From: Atopobium sp. ICM42b
GTDB taxonomy: Bacteria; Actinomycetota; Coriobacteriia; Coriobacteriales; Atopobiaceae
Reading direction: 5' to 3'
DNA: 25,429 bases
Assembly (NCBI GenBank): GCA_000564995.1
Contig: JDFH01000011.1
Span: 1 to 25,429 of the forward strand
Positions 7,757 to 16,353 of this stretch are shown here, in pieces. Below the pieces are notes generated by a model. That model was not told the DNA's origin. It saw only the letters and a program-made list of their open reading frames with translations, and made no database searches. Each line of letters opens with the position of its first letter. The stretch's first letter is position 1. A program made the translations under genes and the position numbers.

Positions 7757-8437
7757 ATGGAAGACTACAAGCGCGAGTTTATTGAGTTTATGGTCCAGAG
7801 CAACGTACTTAAATTTGGCGATTTTACGCTCAAGAGTGGTCGCAAATCTCCTTTCTTTATGAACGCCGGCGCTTATGTCACTGGCGAGCAGCTCCACAAG
7901 CTGGGACTTTATTATGCTCGCGCCATTCACGACAACTTTGGTCTGGATTTTGACGTAGTCTTTGGTCCTGCTTACAAGGGCATTCCCCTTTCGGTTATCA
8001 CCGCAATGGGCATCAATGAGCTCTATGGCAAGCAGGTTCAGTACTGCTCCAACAGAAAAGAAGCAAAAGATCACGGCGCTGATGCTGGCATGCTTTTAGG
8101 AGCAGAGCTTAAAGACGGCCAGAGAGTAGTTATGGTTGAAGACGTCACCACTTCTGGTAAGTCTATTGAAGAGACCTATCCTCTGATTACCTCTATTGCA
8201 AACATCGAGGTAGTTGGCCTTATTGTCTCGCTCAACCGCATGGAGGTTGGCAAGGGCGGAAAGGTTGCCGCACTTCAGGAAGTCTCCGAGCGCTGGGGTA
8301 TGCCAACTGCAGCCATTGTCTCCATGGATGAGGTTACCGAGGCCCTCTACAACAAAGAGGTTGACGGCAAAGTTATTATCGACGACACCTTAAAGGCCGC
8401 CATTGATGCCTACTACCAGCAGTATGGCGTTAAATAA
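7757..8437 (+). CDS. pyrE: Orotate phosphoribosyltransferase
   Basis: The 226-residue enzyme joins orotate to PRPP to make orotidine 5'-phosphate, the fifth step of pyrimidine synthesis. It has FGDFTLKSGRKSPFF near residue 20, typical of PyrE, and the PRPP-binding motif VVMVEDVTTSGKS near residue 130. The ATG at 7757 follows AAAGGAG with good spacing. No other pyr genes are adjacent, so this copy is detached from the usual pathway cluster. A GGCGAGAA motif begins at the first base after its stop codon. The lysR gene follows after 33 bases and may be read through from it. Confidence 0.95.
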   Translation: MEDYKREFIEFMVQSNVLKFGDFTLKSGRKSPFFMNAGAYVTGEQLHKLGLYYARAIHDNFGLDFDVVFGPAYKGIPLSVITAMGINELYGKQVQYCSNRKEAKDHGADAGMLLGAELKDGQRVVMVEDVTTSGKSIEETYPLITSIANIEVVGLIVSLNRMEVGKGGKVAALQEVSERWGMPTAAIVSMDEVTEALYNKEVDGKVIIDDTLKAAIDAYYQQYGVK

Positions 8438-8470
8438 GGCGAGAAAAACCTCTGCGTAGAAACCTGACTT

Positions 8471-9385
8471 ATGACTCTGACTCAACTGAAATACGTTCTT
8501 GCTATTGCTAAGGCAGGCACTATTAACGCCGCAGCTAAACAGCTCTTTATCTCGCAGCCTACCCTGAGTAGCGCAGTCAAAGAGCTTGAAGCCGAGCTGG
8601 GAATCTCCCTTTTTAACAGGACCAGCAAGGGTGTTGAGCCTACAGCTGATGGCGAGGAGTTTTTGAGTTACGCCAGGCAAGTTGTCATGCAGACCGACCT
8701 TATTGAAGAGCGCTATCTGGGCACCGCCCCTTCTAAGCAGCGCTTTTGTGTTTCTTGCCAGCACTATTCCTTTGCAGTTGAAGCCTTTGTCAACCTGATT
8801 AAAGAGCACGGCGGCTCAAAGTACGATTTCCGTATCAGAGAGACGCAAACGTACGAGATTATTGAAGATGTCTCAAAGCTAAGAAGTGAAGTAGGCGTCC
8901 TTTACCTCAACTCATTCAACGAGCGCGTTATTAGAAAAACGCTGCAGGACCAGGGCCTGGTTTTCTCGCCATTGTTTAAGTGCAAACCAAGCGTTTTTGT
9001 GGGAAAAGATAACCCGCTGGCAAAGCGTTCCTCGGTAACACTCAACGATCTTGCCCCCTACCCTCGCCTTTCTTACGAGCAGGGTGAACACAACGCGTTC
9101 TATTTCTCCGAGGAGCTTCTGGCAACGCTTGATCGCGATAAGGACATCATGGTCCGAGACCGCGCCACTATCTTCAACCTGATTATTGGCCTGAACGGCT
9201 ACACCATCAGCACTGGCCTTATTAACGAGGAGCTCAACGGCCCAAACATTGTTGCAATTCCTCTAGCTGTTGATGATTACATGGAAGTTGGCTACGTTAC
9301 CCACGACGAGAAGAGCCTCTCGCCCTTTGGTGAACTCTACATCGACGCGCTCAAGCGCTGCTGCCAGGCAGTTACGTGGGTGTAG
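8471..9385 (+). CDS. LysR-family transcriptional regulator
   Basis: The 304-residue product has the LysR winged helix-turn-helix at residues 1-60 (LKYVLAIAKAGTINAAAKQLFISQPTLSSAVKELEAELG), followed by a periplasmic-binding-protein-like effector domain. The ATG at 8471 has no good ribosome-binding site, so it may depend on translation from pyrE, whose stop lies 33 bases upstream. Targets and effector are not evident. LysR regulators often act on a divergent neighbour, but here both neighbours are codirectional. The gap to engB holds a weak AT-rich box. Confidence 0.9.
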   Translation: MTLTQLKYVLAIAKAGTINAAAKQLFISQPTLSSAVKELEAELGISLFNRTSKGVEPTADGEEFLSYARQVVMQTDLIEERYLGTAPSKQRFCVSCQHYSFAVEAFVNLIKEHGGSKYDFRIRETQTYEIIEDVSKLRSEVGVLYLNSFNERVIRKTLQDQGLVFSPLFKCKPSVFVGKDNPLAKRSSVTLNDLAPYPRLSYEQGEHNAFYFSEELLATLDRDKDIMVRDRATIFNLIIGLNGYTISTGLINEELNGPNIVAIPLAVDDYMEVGYVTHDEKSLSPFGELYIDALKRCCQAVTWV

Positions 9386-9452
9386 GGGGTCTACTCCTCT
9401 CAACTTGCGCTAAAATAATACCTTACGTTTTTGAAGCGCAATGGGAGGCATC

Positions 9453-10037
9453 ATGGGTCTTAAGTATGAAACCGCACAATATGAGGCATCATACGGGGCA
9501 ATTTCACAACTTCCTTCTCCAGAGACCCCAGAGGTGGCCTTTGTGGGCCGCTCAAACGTGGGTAAGTCTTCCCTCTTAAATAAACTTATTGGACGAAAAC
9601 AGCTTGCACGAGTTTCAAGCGTTCCAGGTAAAACCGCTAATATCAACTTCTTTGACGTTGATGGCGTCAAATTTGTAGACTTGCCTGGATACGGATTTGC
9701 ACGAGTTTCTCGCCAAGAAAAACAACGCTGGGCGGACCTCATTGGCGGCTATTTTGAGCAAGAACGCAGCTTTAACCTGGTCATTAGTCTTGTTGATATC
9801 AGACACGAAGCTCAAAAGCTTGACCTGCAGATGATTAGCTTTCTCCAAGAGGCTGATCTGCCCTTTGTAGTTGCGTTTACCAAGGCTGATAAGATTGCAC
9901 GCGGCAAGCAAAACCAAGCCGCGGCTGCTTTGCGTAAAGCATTCCACATTACCCCTGAACAGGCCATTATTACCTCATCCGAGACCGGCCTGGGCATTGA
10001 CGAGTTGCGCCGCCGCATCGAAGACGCAACTATCTAG
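9453..10037 (+). CDS. engB: Ribosome biogenesis GTP-binding protein YsxC/EngB
   Basis: This 194-residue TrmE-Era-EngA-type GTPase is needed for assembly of the large ribosomal subunit in the species where it was studied. The GTPase motifs are G1 GRSNVGKSS at residues 32-40, a conserved threonine in the GKTANINFF segment, G3 DLPGYGFA, G4 TKAD and G5 SSETG. The ATG at 9453 is chosen because GGGAGG lies five bases upstream; an upstream ATG at 9441 would place that site inside the gene. Its stop overlaps the helD ribosome-binding site, so the two are probably translationally coupled. Confidence 0.93.
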   Translation: MGLKYETAQYEASYGAISQLPSPETPEVAFVGRSNVGKSSLLNKLIGRKQLARVSSVPGKTANINFFDVDGVKFVDLPGYGFARVSRQEKQRWADLIGGYFEQERSFNLVISLVDIRHEAQKLDLQMISFLQEADLPFVVAFTKADKIARGKQNQAAAALRKAFHITPEQAIITSSETGLGIDELRRRIEDATI

Positions 10038-10044
10038 GAGCATC

Positions 10045-12261
10045 ATGGATCCAATCCACCAGCAAGAGCAAGAGCACCTCTCCCACGTTTATCAAAAACT
10101 TGTTGAGATTCGTGAGGATTTGGACACAACGCTCAATACTACGCAAAAAGATGCAGCTAGAGACCTTCGTCAGATGAGTGAAGAAATCCGCCCAGACTTT
10201 GGTGGAGCGGACGAAACCATCGAGACCCTTGCGGCCATTGAGACGCTCAACAGCGTTATTGATACCTACAACCAGTACCACGATTTTACTGTCGAGAAAC
10301 TCGGTCGAGTTGAAATCCTTTTGAGGCAGCCTTACTTTGCTAAGGTTACGCTCAAGATGCGACCTGGACGTCCTTCTCGCGATGTGTATATTGGCGCGGC
10401 GGGCATCACCGACAAAGACCGCACACCGCTTATTGTTGACTGGCGCAGCCCCGTTGCCGAGACGTATTACAACCAAGAGATGGGTACTACGTCGTACCAG
10501 GTAGACGGCAAGAAAAGAACGGTTGAGCTGGAACTTAGACGACAGTTTGACATCACGCGCGACAAGCTGAACCTCTACTTTGACACAACGGTTGCCATTG
10601 AAGACTCTCTGCTGCTCGCCGCACTAAAGCGTCAGCACACCGAGAAACTGCAGGCCATCACCGCAACTATCCAGCGCGAACAAAACGTTGTGGTCAGGCA
10701 CGAGGATGTGCCCGTTCTACTGGTCAACGGCATTGCAGGCTCGGGTAAAACGTCCGTTTTGCTGCAGCGCATTGCGTACCTTCTCTACCAGCAGCGCACC
10801 ACACTTACCGCAGATCAGGTGTACCTGTTCACCCCTAACGAGATGTTTGGTCGCTACATCAACACTGTTTTGCCTAGCATGGGCGAGCACAATCCGCAGG
10901 TATTCACCTGGGATTCTTTTCTCAAGGCTTTGGGTCTGGCCGACCACGCATCGGGCGCCCACAACAACCCCAAGTCTCTGAAGAAACTTGAAGAGCAACT
11001 TGCCTCACTTGAACTTTACGAGGACGACTTCAAGGCCATTTCTGTTGAAGGAACTACGCTCATTAAGCCAGCTCAGGTGGCTAGTTCTGTGGCAAAGTTC
11101 TCGCAATTCCCTGTTGGCCCGCGCCTCATTGCACTTGCCAAAGACGAGCTCCACACCCGTCTGGAGCGCAGACTTGGCCAAATGGCTCACAACGACGAAA
11201 TCCAAGAAGAGATGCTCTCCCTTGACGTTGAGCAGCAGCTTGAGGTCTTTGGTCGCACCATCAGCCCTTCCGACGAGGAAGAAGTTCTGGCGCGCACCCG
11301 CGAGTTTCTCAACTGGCGTTTTGCCTCTGCACACGAGGTCATCGAGTCCGCTTCCTGGCTGCGCATCGACCGCATTGGCATGCGCATACTCAACGCCTCC
11401 GCGCTAAGCGGTGCCGAATGCGTTTACCTGCGTCTTCTTATCACAGGCGCTGGCGAGAAAAACATCAAGTTTGTCATGATTGACGAGGTCCAAGACTACA
11501 CCGAAACGCAGCTTATGGTGCTAGGAAAGTACTTCTCGCGCGCGCACTTTTTGCTTTTGGGCGACTCTAACCAGGCAATTTGGGAAGACACTGCAACGTT
11601 TGGGCAGATTGAGAGGATCTTTAGCGCAACACACGGCGAGGGTGCAGTTTCTACCTGTAAGCTTCTGACCAGCTACCGCTCCTCTCCCGAGATTACTGCA
11701 CTGTTTACCTCGCTTTTGAGCGAAGAAGAACGTGGCCAAACAAGCTCCGTTCAACGCGGCGGCAAAAAACCTGAGTTCTTTGAGGTGGCCGCTGACAACA
11801 AAGATACTGAGCGCGCCGAGTACCTGCAAACTATGAAGTCTCTTATTGAGCAGGCGCAGGAGTTTGACGGGCTAACCGCCATTGTGTGTACCGAGAAGTC
11901 TCGCGTTCGCTGGCTGGCCAAACAGCTGGAAGGGGTTTTTGCAGAGGGCGGAAACGACGCTGCAGATGGCGCGACCGATGGCGTTGCAGGCAACGGTGCG
12001 ACGCAGGCCAAGCTGTGCACCGGCGTCAAAGTGCTCACCAGCCACGATTCCCTACCCGCGAAGGGCGTTGTTCTTCTCGACCTTGCACTAGCAAAGGGCC
12101 TTGAGTTTGATCAGGTCATTGTTGCCGACGCACAAGAGGAAGTATATAAAGCAGACGGAATTTCTCGCCGTAGGCTCTACACCGCCCTGTCGCGTGCGAT
12201 GCATCATGTGATGGTGGTCTCTCAAGGAAAGATGACTCCGCTGCTCAGTAAATTGCTTTAA
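10045..12261 (+). CDS. helD: HelD-like UvrD-family helicase
   Basis: The 738-residue protein is a superfamily 1 ATPase. Residues 1-120 are helical, with a coiled-coil start (HQQEQEHLSHVYQKLVEIREDLDTTL split over two turns). The DWRSP segment and KRTVELELRRQFDI are followed by Walker A GIAGSGKTS near residue 229, Walker B MIDEVQDY near 478, TSYRSSPEI, KGLEFDQVIV and a C-terminal YTALSRAMHHVMVV motif VI. The order, the long N-terminal arm and the length near 740 match HelD, which removes stalled RNA polymerase from DNA in Gram-positive bacteria, better than UvrD, Rep or PcrA. The ATG at 10045 has AGGAG overlapping the engB stop. RNA polymerase recycling is inferred from the family. Confidence 0.85.
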   Translation: MDPIHQQEQEHLSHVYQKLVEIREDLDTTLNTTQKDAARDLRQMSEEIRPDFGGADETIETLAAIETLNSVIDTYNQYHDFTVEKLGRVEILLRQPYFAKVTLKMRPGRPSRDVYIGAAGITDKDRTPLIVDWRSPVAETYYNQEMGTTSYQVDGKKRTVELELRRQFDITRDKLNLYFDTTVAIEDSLLLAALKRQHTEKLQAITATIQREQNVVVRHEDVPVLLVNGIAGSGKTSVLLQRIAYLLYQQRTTLTADQVYLFTPNEMFGRYINTVLPSMGEHNPQVFTWDSFLKALGLADHASGAHNNPKSLKKLEEQLASLELYEDDFKAISVEGTTLIKPAQVASSVAKFSQFPVGPRLIALAKDELHTRLERRLGQMAHNDEIQEEMLSLDVEQQLEVFGRTISPSDEEEVLARTREFLNWRFASAHEVIESASWLRIDRIGMRILNASALSGAECVYLRLLITGAGEKNIKFVMIDEVQDYTETQLMVLGKYFSRAHFLLLGDSNQAIWEDTATFGQIERIFSATHGEGAVSTCKLLTSYRSSPEITALFTSLLSEEERGQTSSVQRGGKKPEFFEVAADNKDTERAEYLQTMKSLIEQAQEFDGLTAIVCTEKSRVRWLAKQLEGVFAEGGNDAADGATDGVAGNGATQAKLCTGVKVLTSHDSLPAKGVVLLDLALAKGLEFDQVIVADAQEEVYKADGISRRRLYTALSRAMHHVMVVSQGKMTPLLSKLL

Positions 12262-12273
12262 AAAAAGCAATTT
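12250..12273. terminator. AT-rich hairpin at the end of helD
   Basis: AAATTGCTTT pairs with AAAGCAATTT across a four-base A loop, and the helD stop codon lies within it. The stem is weak and only three T residues lie at its end, so termination is possible but not certain. Confidence 0.4.
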
Positions 12274-12320
12274 CTACCTGCGATTTTTTGGAAATTTACT
12301 GATTGAAGACGGCTGAATCG

Positions 12321-12350
12321 GGTAAATGCTAGTCATCGATAACATTTACC
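12321..12350. promoter_or_regulatory. Inverted repeat GGTAAATG-N14-CATTTACC before the cupin gene
   Basis: The two 8-bp arms (12321-12328 and 12343-12350) are perfectly complementary and end three bases before the ribosome-binding site of the cupin gene. The spacing and symmetry fit an operator or a small translational hairpin next to the start. No regulator can be named. Confidence 0.4.
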
Positions 12351-12363
12351 GTTGGAGGTTAGT

Positions 12364-12720
12364 ATGTCCGAAGAATTGATTCCTGGTGTTATGAAGAACA
12401 TCGACGCAAAGACTGTGGTAACTCTTAAAGACCAGGTTGCATGCCTTCCTGGCCAGGTCATCAGCAAGACTCTTGCGCAAAACGATGCCGTCAGCGTTAC
12501 CCTCTTTGGTTTTGGCGCAGGCGAAGAGATTGCAAGCCATCGCGCAGGTGGCGACGCATTTGTCACCATTCTTGAAGGACGCGCAAGCATTACCATCGAT
12601 GACGACGTCTACACCCTTGAAGCTGGCCAGTCTATTGTGATGCCACTTGGCCACCCACATGCACTTCAGGCTCCAGAAGAGTTCAAGATGCTGCTGGTTG
12701 TTGTGTATCCGCAGAAATAA
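12364..12720 (+). CDS. Small single-domain cupin protein
   Basis: The 118-residue product is almost entirely one cupin barrel. Cupin motif 1 is seen around SHRAGGDAFVTILEG (His at about 61, with Asp where the first Glu/His often lies) and motif 2 around GQSIVMPLGHPHAL, ending in two histidines. These would bind a metal. Such small cupins are enzymes or ligand sensors; the substrate cannot be inferred. The ATG at 12364 has GGAGG six bases upstream. The gene is alone, between helD and enolase, with a symmetrical site before it and a strong hairpin after it. Confidence 0.85.
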   Translation: MSEELIPGVMKNIDAKTVVTLKDQVACLPGQVISKTLAQNDAVSVTLFGFGAGEEIASHRAGGDAFVTILEGRASITIDDDVYTLEAGQSIVMPLGHPHALQAPEEFKMLLVVVYPQK

Positions 12721-12738
12721 TTTATATATTTACCTAAC

Positions 12739-12768
12739 AATTCTGCAGAATTCTGCATAATTCCGCAG
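12739..12768. repeat. Three tandem 10-bp repeats after the cupin gene
   Basis: AATTCTGCAG, AATTCTGCAT and AATTCCGCAG follow one another without gaps, a 10-bp period close to one helical turn. They lie between the cupin stop and the larger 21-bp repeat array, in an AT-rich stretch. No function can be assigned. Confidence 0.6.
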
Positions 12769-12775
12769 GCATTTT

Positions 12776-12880
12776 CTATTTGACCAGGTGGACAGCTTGT
12801 CTGCCTGGTCAAATACTTTCTTTGTCCAGTCAAATAGTCTCTCTGCCTGGTCAAATAGTATCTACTTCTGGCCTAATACT
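12776..12880 (-). repeat. Repeat element D: 21-bp units capped by an inverted unit
   Basis: Read on the minus strand there are about four head-to-tail units with core TATTTGACCAGGCAGA. Two are near-identical, one carries ACTGGAC and the outermost is degenerate. They are spaced 21-22 bp and followed by one inverted unit that forms the hairpin at 12777-12815. The array fills the gap between the cupin gene and the enolase promoter. The plan matches elements A, B and C although the sequence differs. Confidence 0.6.
12777..12815 (+). terminator. Strong hairpin after the cupin gene
   Basis: TATTTGACCAGG (12777-12788) pairs with CCTGGTCAAATA (12804-12815). The inner bases continue through two wobble pairs and GACA/TGTC to a three-base loop, about 18 pairs in all, followed by a T-rich run. 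It probably ends the cupin transcript. It is also the capped end of the 21-bp repeat array. Confidence 0.65.
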
Positions 12881-12917
12881 CTGTGTAATTACAATACACA
12901 CCTCATAACAGAATGGG

Positions 12918-12923
12918 TATACT
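12918..12923 (+). promoter_or_regulatory. Candidate -10 box of enolase
   Basis: TATACT lies 50 bases before the enolase start. No convincing -35 box is seen at 17 bases upstream, but the position is suitable. The same hexamer appears before the phosphofructokinase gene. Confidence 0.4.
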
Positions 12924-12970
12924 AGTTATGTCTGTGCAATCAGCAAATTGTTAAACCTAAAGAAAGGTGA

Positions 12971-14263
<1,293 letters not shown>

Positions 14264-14340
14264 ACCCGCAGGTCGTGCACTAGACGGCTCGCGTCCGGCC
14301 CGACCGAGCTGCAACGCCGTTTAGGCTGCTAAAAGCTACG

Positions 14341-14372
14341 AAGCCGCATCTCATTTGAGGTGCGGCTTTTTT
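14341..14372 (+). terminator. Intrinsic terminator of enolase
   Basis: AAGCCGCA (14341-14348) pairs with TGCGGCTT (14361-14368), with an inner CTCA/TGAG pairing, and six T residues close the stem. This is a classical terminator about 78 bases past the enolase stop. Confidence 0.92.
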
Positions 14373-14470
14373 GTGCGCGCGAGTGCTGCGCGGGTGGTGC
14401 AGCGCGGGTCCGGGTGCGGCGCGGGTGTGGGTCTAGGAACGGCTGCGTGAACTGCGGGTTTCTCGCCGCA
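14373..14470. repeat. GC-rich degenerate tandem tract after the enolase terminator
   Basis: The sequence is dominated by variants of GCGCGGGTG spaced about 14-17 bases (around 14386-14430), much richer in GC than the flanks. It then contains one GGCGAGAA motif in reverse (14460-14467). No gene is supported here. Similar GC-rich tracts follow the phosphofructokinase and purL genes. Confidence 0.45.
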
Positions 14471-14532
14471 CGCGATAACTTAGCGGGCGCATGGGTTCCG
14501 TAGACGCATCCGAGCCTAGTTTGAAACGCCCG

Positions 14533-14663
14533 AACACACCTATGTCGGATAATCTGCCGAAAATGCGTATACATTTCGTTGAAAATACTTATCTCATGCA
14601 GAATATCGTTATTAGATGTGTTTTTTATCCTTGATTTTGCAGATTATCCGACATAGATGTGTT
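14533..14663. repeat. Repeat element C, complete copy with 25-bp inverted ends
   Basis: The left arm at 14533-14557 and the right arm at 14639-14663 are inverted copies matching at 24 of 25 bases (core TGTCGGATAATCTGC). The interior has degenerate units carrying GTATACATTTCG and CTCATGCAGAATATC, the last resembling the arm. The first 60 bases match the minus strand of bases 1-60 of the window. With 131 bp, inverted ends and no coding capacity, it looks like a small non-autonomous element or a multi-site recognition element. No target-site duplication was evident. Confidence 0.7.
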
Positions 14664-14933
14664 TGCTTAACTCTGAAATTAAGGGTAATTAAATCTTTGA
14701 TATATCTTCATTCATAATTATGTATATCAGATAGAAATTATGCATAATAGTGAATTGAGCGTACGTGATTAAATTCAAATTCTATAACCAAAGCTGCTCC
14801 ACGATGTATTTGGGCTATTGAGTCTGGTTTTATCTGCAGTTTTTTGAGGATGTTCCGTCAGTCGATATAACGGCACCGCAGCATCCCACCGCGGTTATAC
14901 TTGATATGTCAACTCTCAAGAATCCGAGGCGCC
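14664..14933. other. AT-rich intergenic stretch before the phosphofructokinase gene
   Basis: The first 150 bases are AT-rich with short dyads such as GATATA..TATATC (14699-14728) and two ATTATG copies, but no open frame with a ribosome-binding site. The last 100 bases rise in GC. TATACT (14896-14901), 33 bases before the start codon, is a candidate -10 box. I see no RNA gene here. Confidence 0.4.
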
Positions 14934-16241
14934 ATGAACACCACATCAGAGCATGTAATACGCACAATCCTGGTTGGACAGTCGGGCGGGCCGACTGCAG
15001 CCATCAATGCATCGCTTGCGGGTGTTATTCGCGCAGCTCACGCCCAGGGCCTCCGAGTGCTCGGGATGCGCAACGGAATCCAGGGATTTCTTGAGGGCGG
15101 CGTCGTTGATCTGGTGGAAGCACTTGAACTTACAGCGTCTGAATCCGGATCGTCCAACCACGCATCCACAAATCCTGGCGAGAAGAACCTCCAGCTCCTA
15201 AGGAAAACGCCATCAAGCTGGCTGGGTAGCTGCCGCTTTAAGCTGCCGGAGCTTGCTGACAACTCAGAATCCGCAGCCATCTCCCCTATCTACCAGCAGA
15301 TTGATGCGCAGCTCAAGAAATACCAGGTAGACGCCGTGCTATACATCGGCGGCAACGATTCCATGGACACCACGCACAAGCTGTCTCGATACTTTGCCCA
15401 GGTGGAAAGCCATGTTCGCGTTGTAGGTGTGCCAAAAACCATCGACAACGACCTCGAGGGCACCGATCACACCCCCGGCTTTGGTAGCGCGGCGCGATTC
15501 GTTGCGTCCGTAACCGCCGAGCTCACCCGCGACGGCGGCGTCTACAACAGCAAAAACGTCACGTTTATCGAAGCCATGGGTCGCGACGCCGGCTGGCTCA
15601 CGGCAGCTGGTGCGCTGGCACAAGATATTTGCGGAACTGCCCCGGATTTTGTCCTCCTGCCCGAGGTTCCGCTTGATGAACACGCGCTACTTTCCACCAT
15701 TGAGCAGCGACTTCGCGAGAAAAACAACGTGATCGTAGTTGTTAGCGAGGGCGTTCATCACGCAGATGGTAGTTTCCTTTTTGATGCAAAATCCGTTGCG
15801 ATTGACACGTTTGGCCATCTCGCGGCACAATCCGGAACGGCTCAATACTTGTCGCAGCTAGCCAAGGATCAACTGGGCGTAAAGTCTCGCGGCATTGAGC
15901 TCAATACGCTGCAGCGTTGCGCTTCGCATGCTGCTAGCAAGGTTGACTTGGACGAGGCAGAAGCGCTCGGTGCTGCAGGAGTTGAAGCTGTTCTCCAAGG
16001 TAAAACCGGTGTTATGGTAGGCGTTCACCGAACTTCTGATGTCCCATATACTTCGGAGATTCGCGCCACCCCTGTCGCCGATGTTGCTAACAAGGTAAAG
16101 CTTGTACCTCGAGAAATGATCTCCGAAGACGGCTTCAACGTTACCGACACTGCCCTGACCTATCTGCGTCCTCTTGTCGCAGGTATGGAGGAGCCGATTT
16201 CTACCGACGGACTTCCCCGTTTTCTTGCGGAGCTATCGTAG
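14934..16241 (+). CDS. 6-phosphofructokinase, probably pyrophosphate-dependent
   Basis: The 435-residue enzyme phosphorylates fructose 6-phosphate at C1. Motifs are GGPTAAIN at residues 18-25, GGNDS at 139-143, PKTIDND at 167-173, and a later EAMGRDAGWL. In ATP enzymes of this family the second and third motifs carry Gly where this protein has Asp (GGNDS) and Lys (PKTID). Asp and Lys at these positions mark the pyrophosphate-using enzymes, which work reversibly in glycolysis and gluconeogenesis. The ATG at 14934 is preceded by GAGG; a TTG at 14901 would overlap the candidate -10 box and is rejected. It follows enolase but has its own promoter region. The phosphate donor is inferred from residues alone. 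Confidence 0.9.
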   Translation: MNTTSEHVIRTILVGQSGGPTAAINASLAGVIRAAHAQGLRVLGMRNGIQGFLEGGVVDLVEALELTASESGSSNHASTNPGEKNLQLLRKTPSSWLGSCRFKLPELADNSESAAISPIYQQIDAQLKKYQVDAVLYIGGNDSMDTTHKLSRYFAQVESHVRVVGVPKTIDNDLEGTDHTPGFGSAARFVASVTAELTRDGGVYNSKNVTFIEAMGRDAGWLTAAGALAQDICGTAPDFVLLPEVPLDEHALLSTIEQRLREKNNVIVVVSEGVHHADGSFLFDAKSVAIDTFGHLAAQSGTAQYLSQLAKDQLGVKSRGIELNTLQRCASHAASKVDLDEAEALGAAGVEAVLQGKTGVMVGVHRTSDVPYTSEIRATPVADVANKVKLVPREMISEDGFNVTDTALTYLRPLVAGMEEPISTDGLPRFLAELS

Positions 16242-16259
16242 CGATTCGTTGCGGACGAA

Positions 16260-16297
16260 ACAGCGCCGCGCGGACGCGACAGCGCCGCGCGGACGCG
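16260..16297. repeat. Two tandem 19-bp GC-rich repeats after the phosphofructokinase gene
   Basis: ACAGCGCCGCGCGGACGCG occurs twice without a gap (16260-16278, 16279-16297) between the convergent ends of the phosphofructokinase gene and murB. Looser copies of TTCGTTGCGGA flank them. No coding frame is credible. Identical units suggest recent slippage or duplication. Confidence 0.85.
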
Positions 16298-16337
16298 TGT
16301 GATTCGTGCAAACGCGTGCAATCCGTTGCGGATGGGT

Positions 16338-16353
16338 GTGAGCCGCGGCTCAC
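16338..16353. terminator. 16-bp perfect palindrome at the end of murB
   Basis: GTGAGCCGCGGCTCAC is perfectly self-complementary and touches the last base of the murB stop codon. It lies between convergent genes and could act as a terminator stem or as a protein-binding site. There is no loop and no U-tract, so the role is uncertain. Confidence 0.4.
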
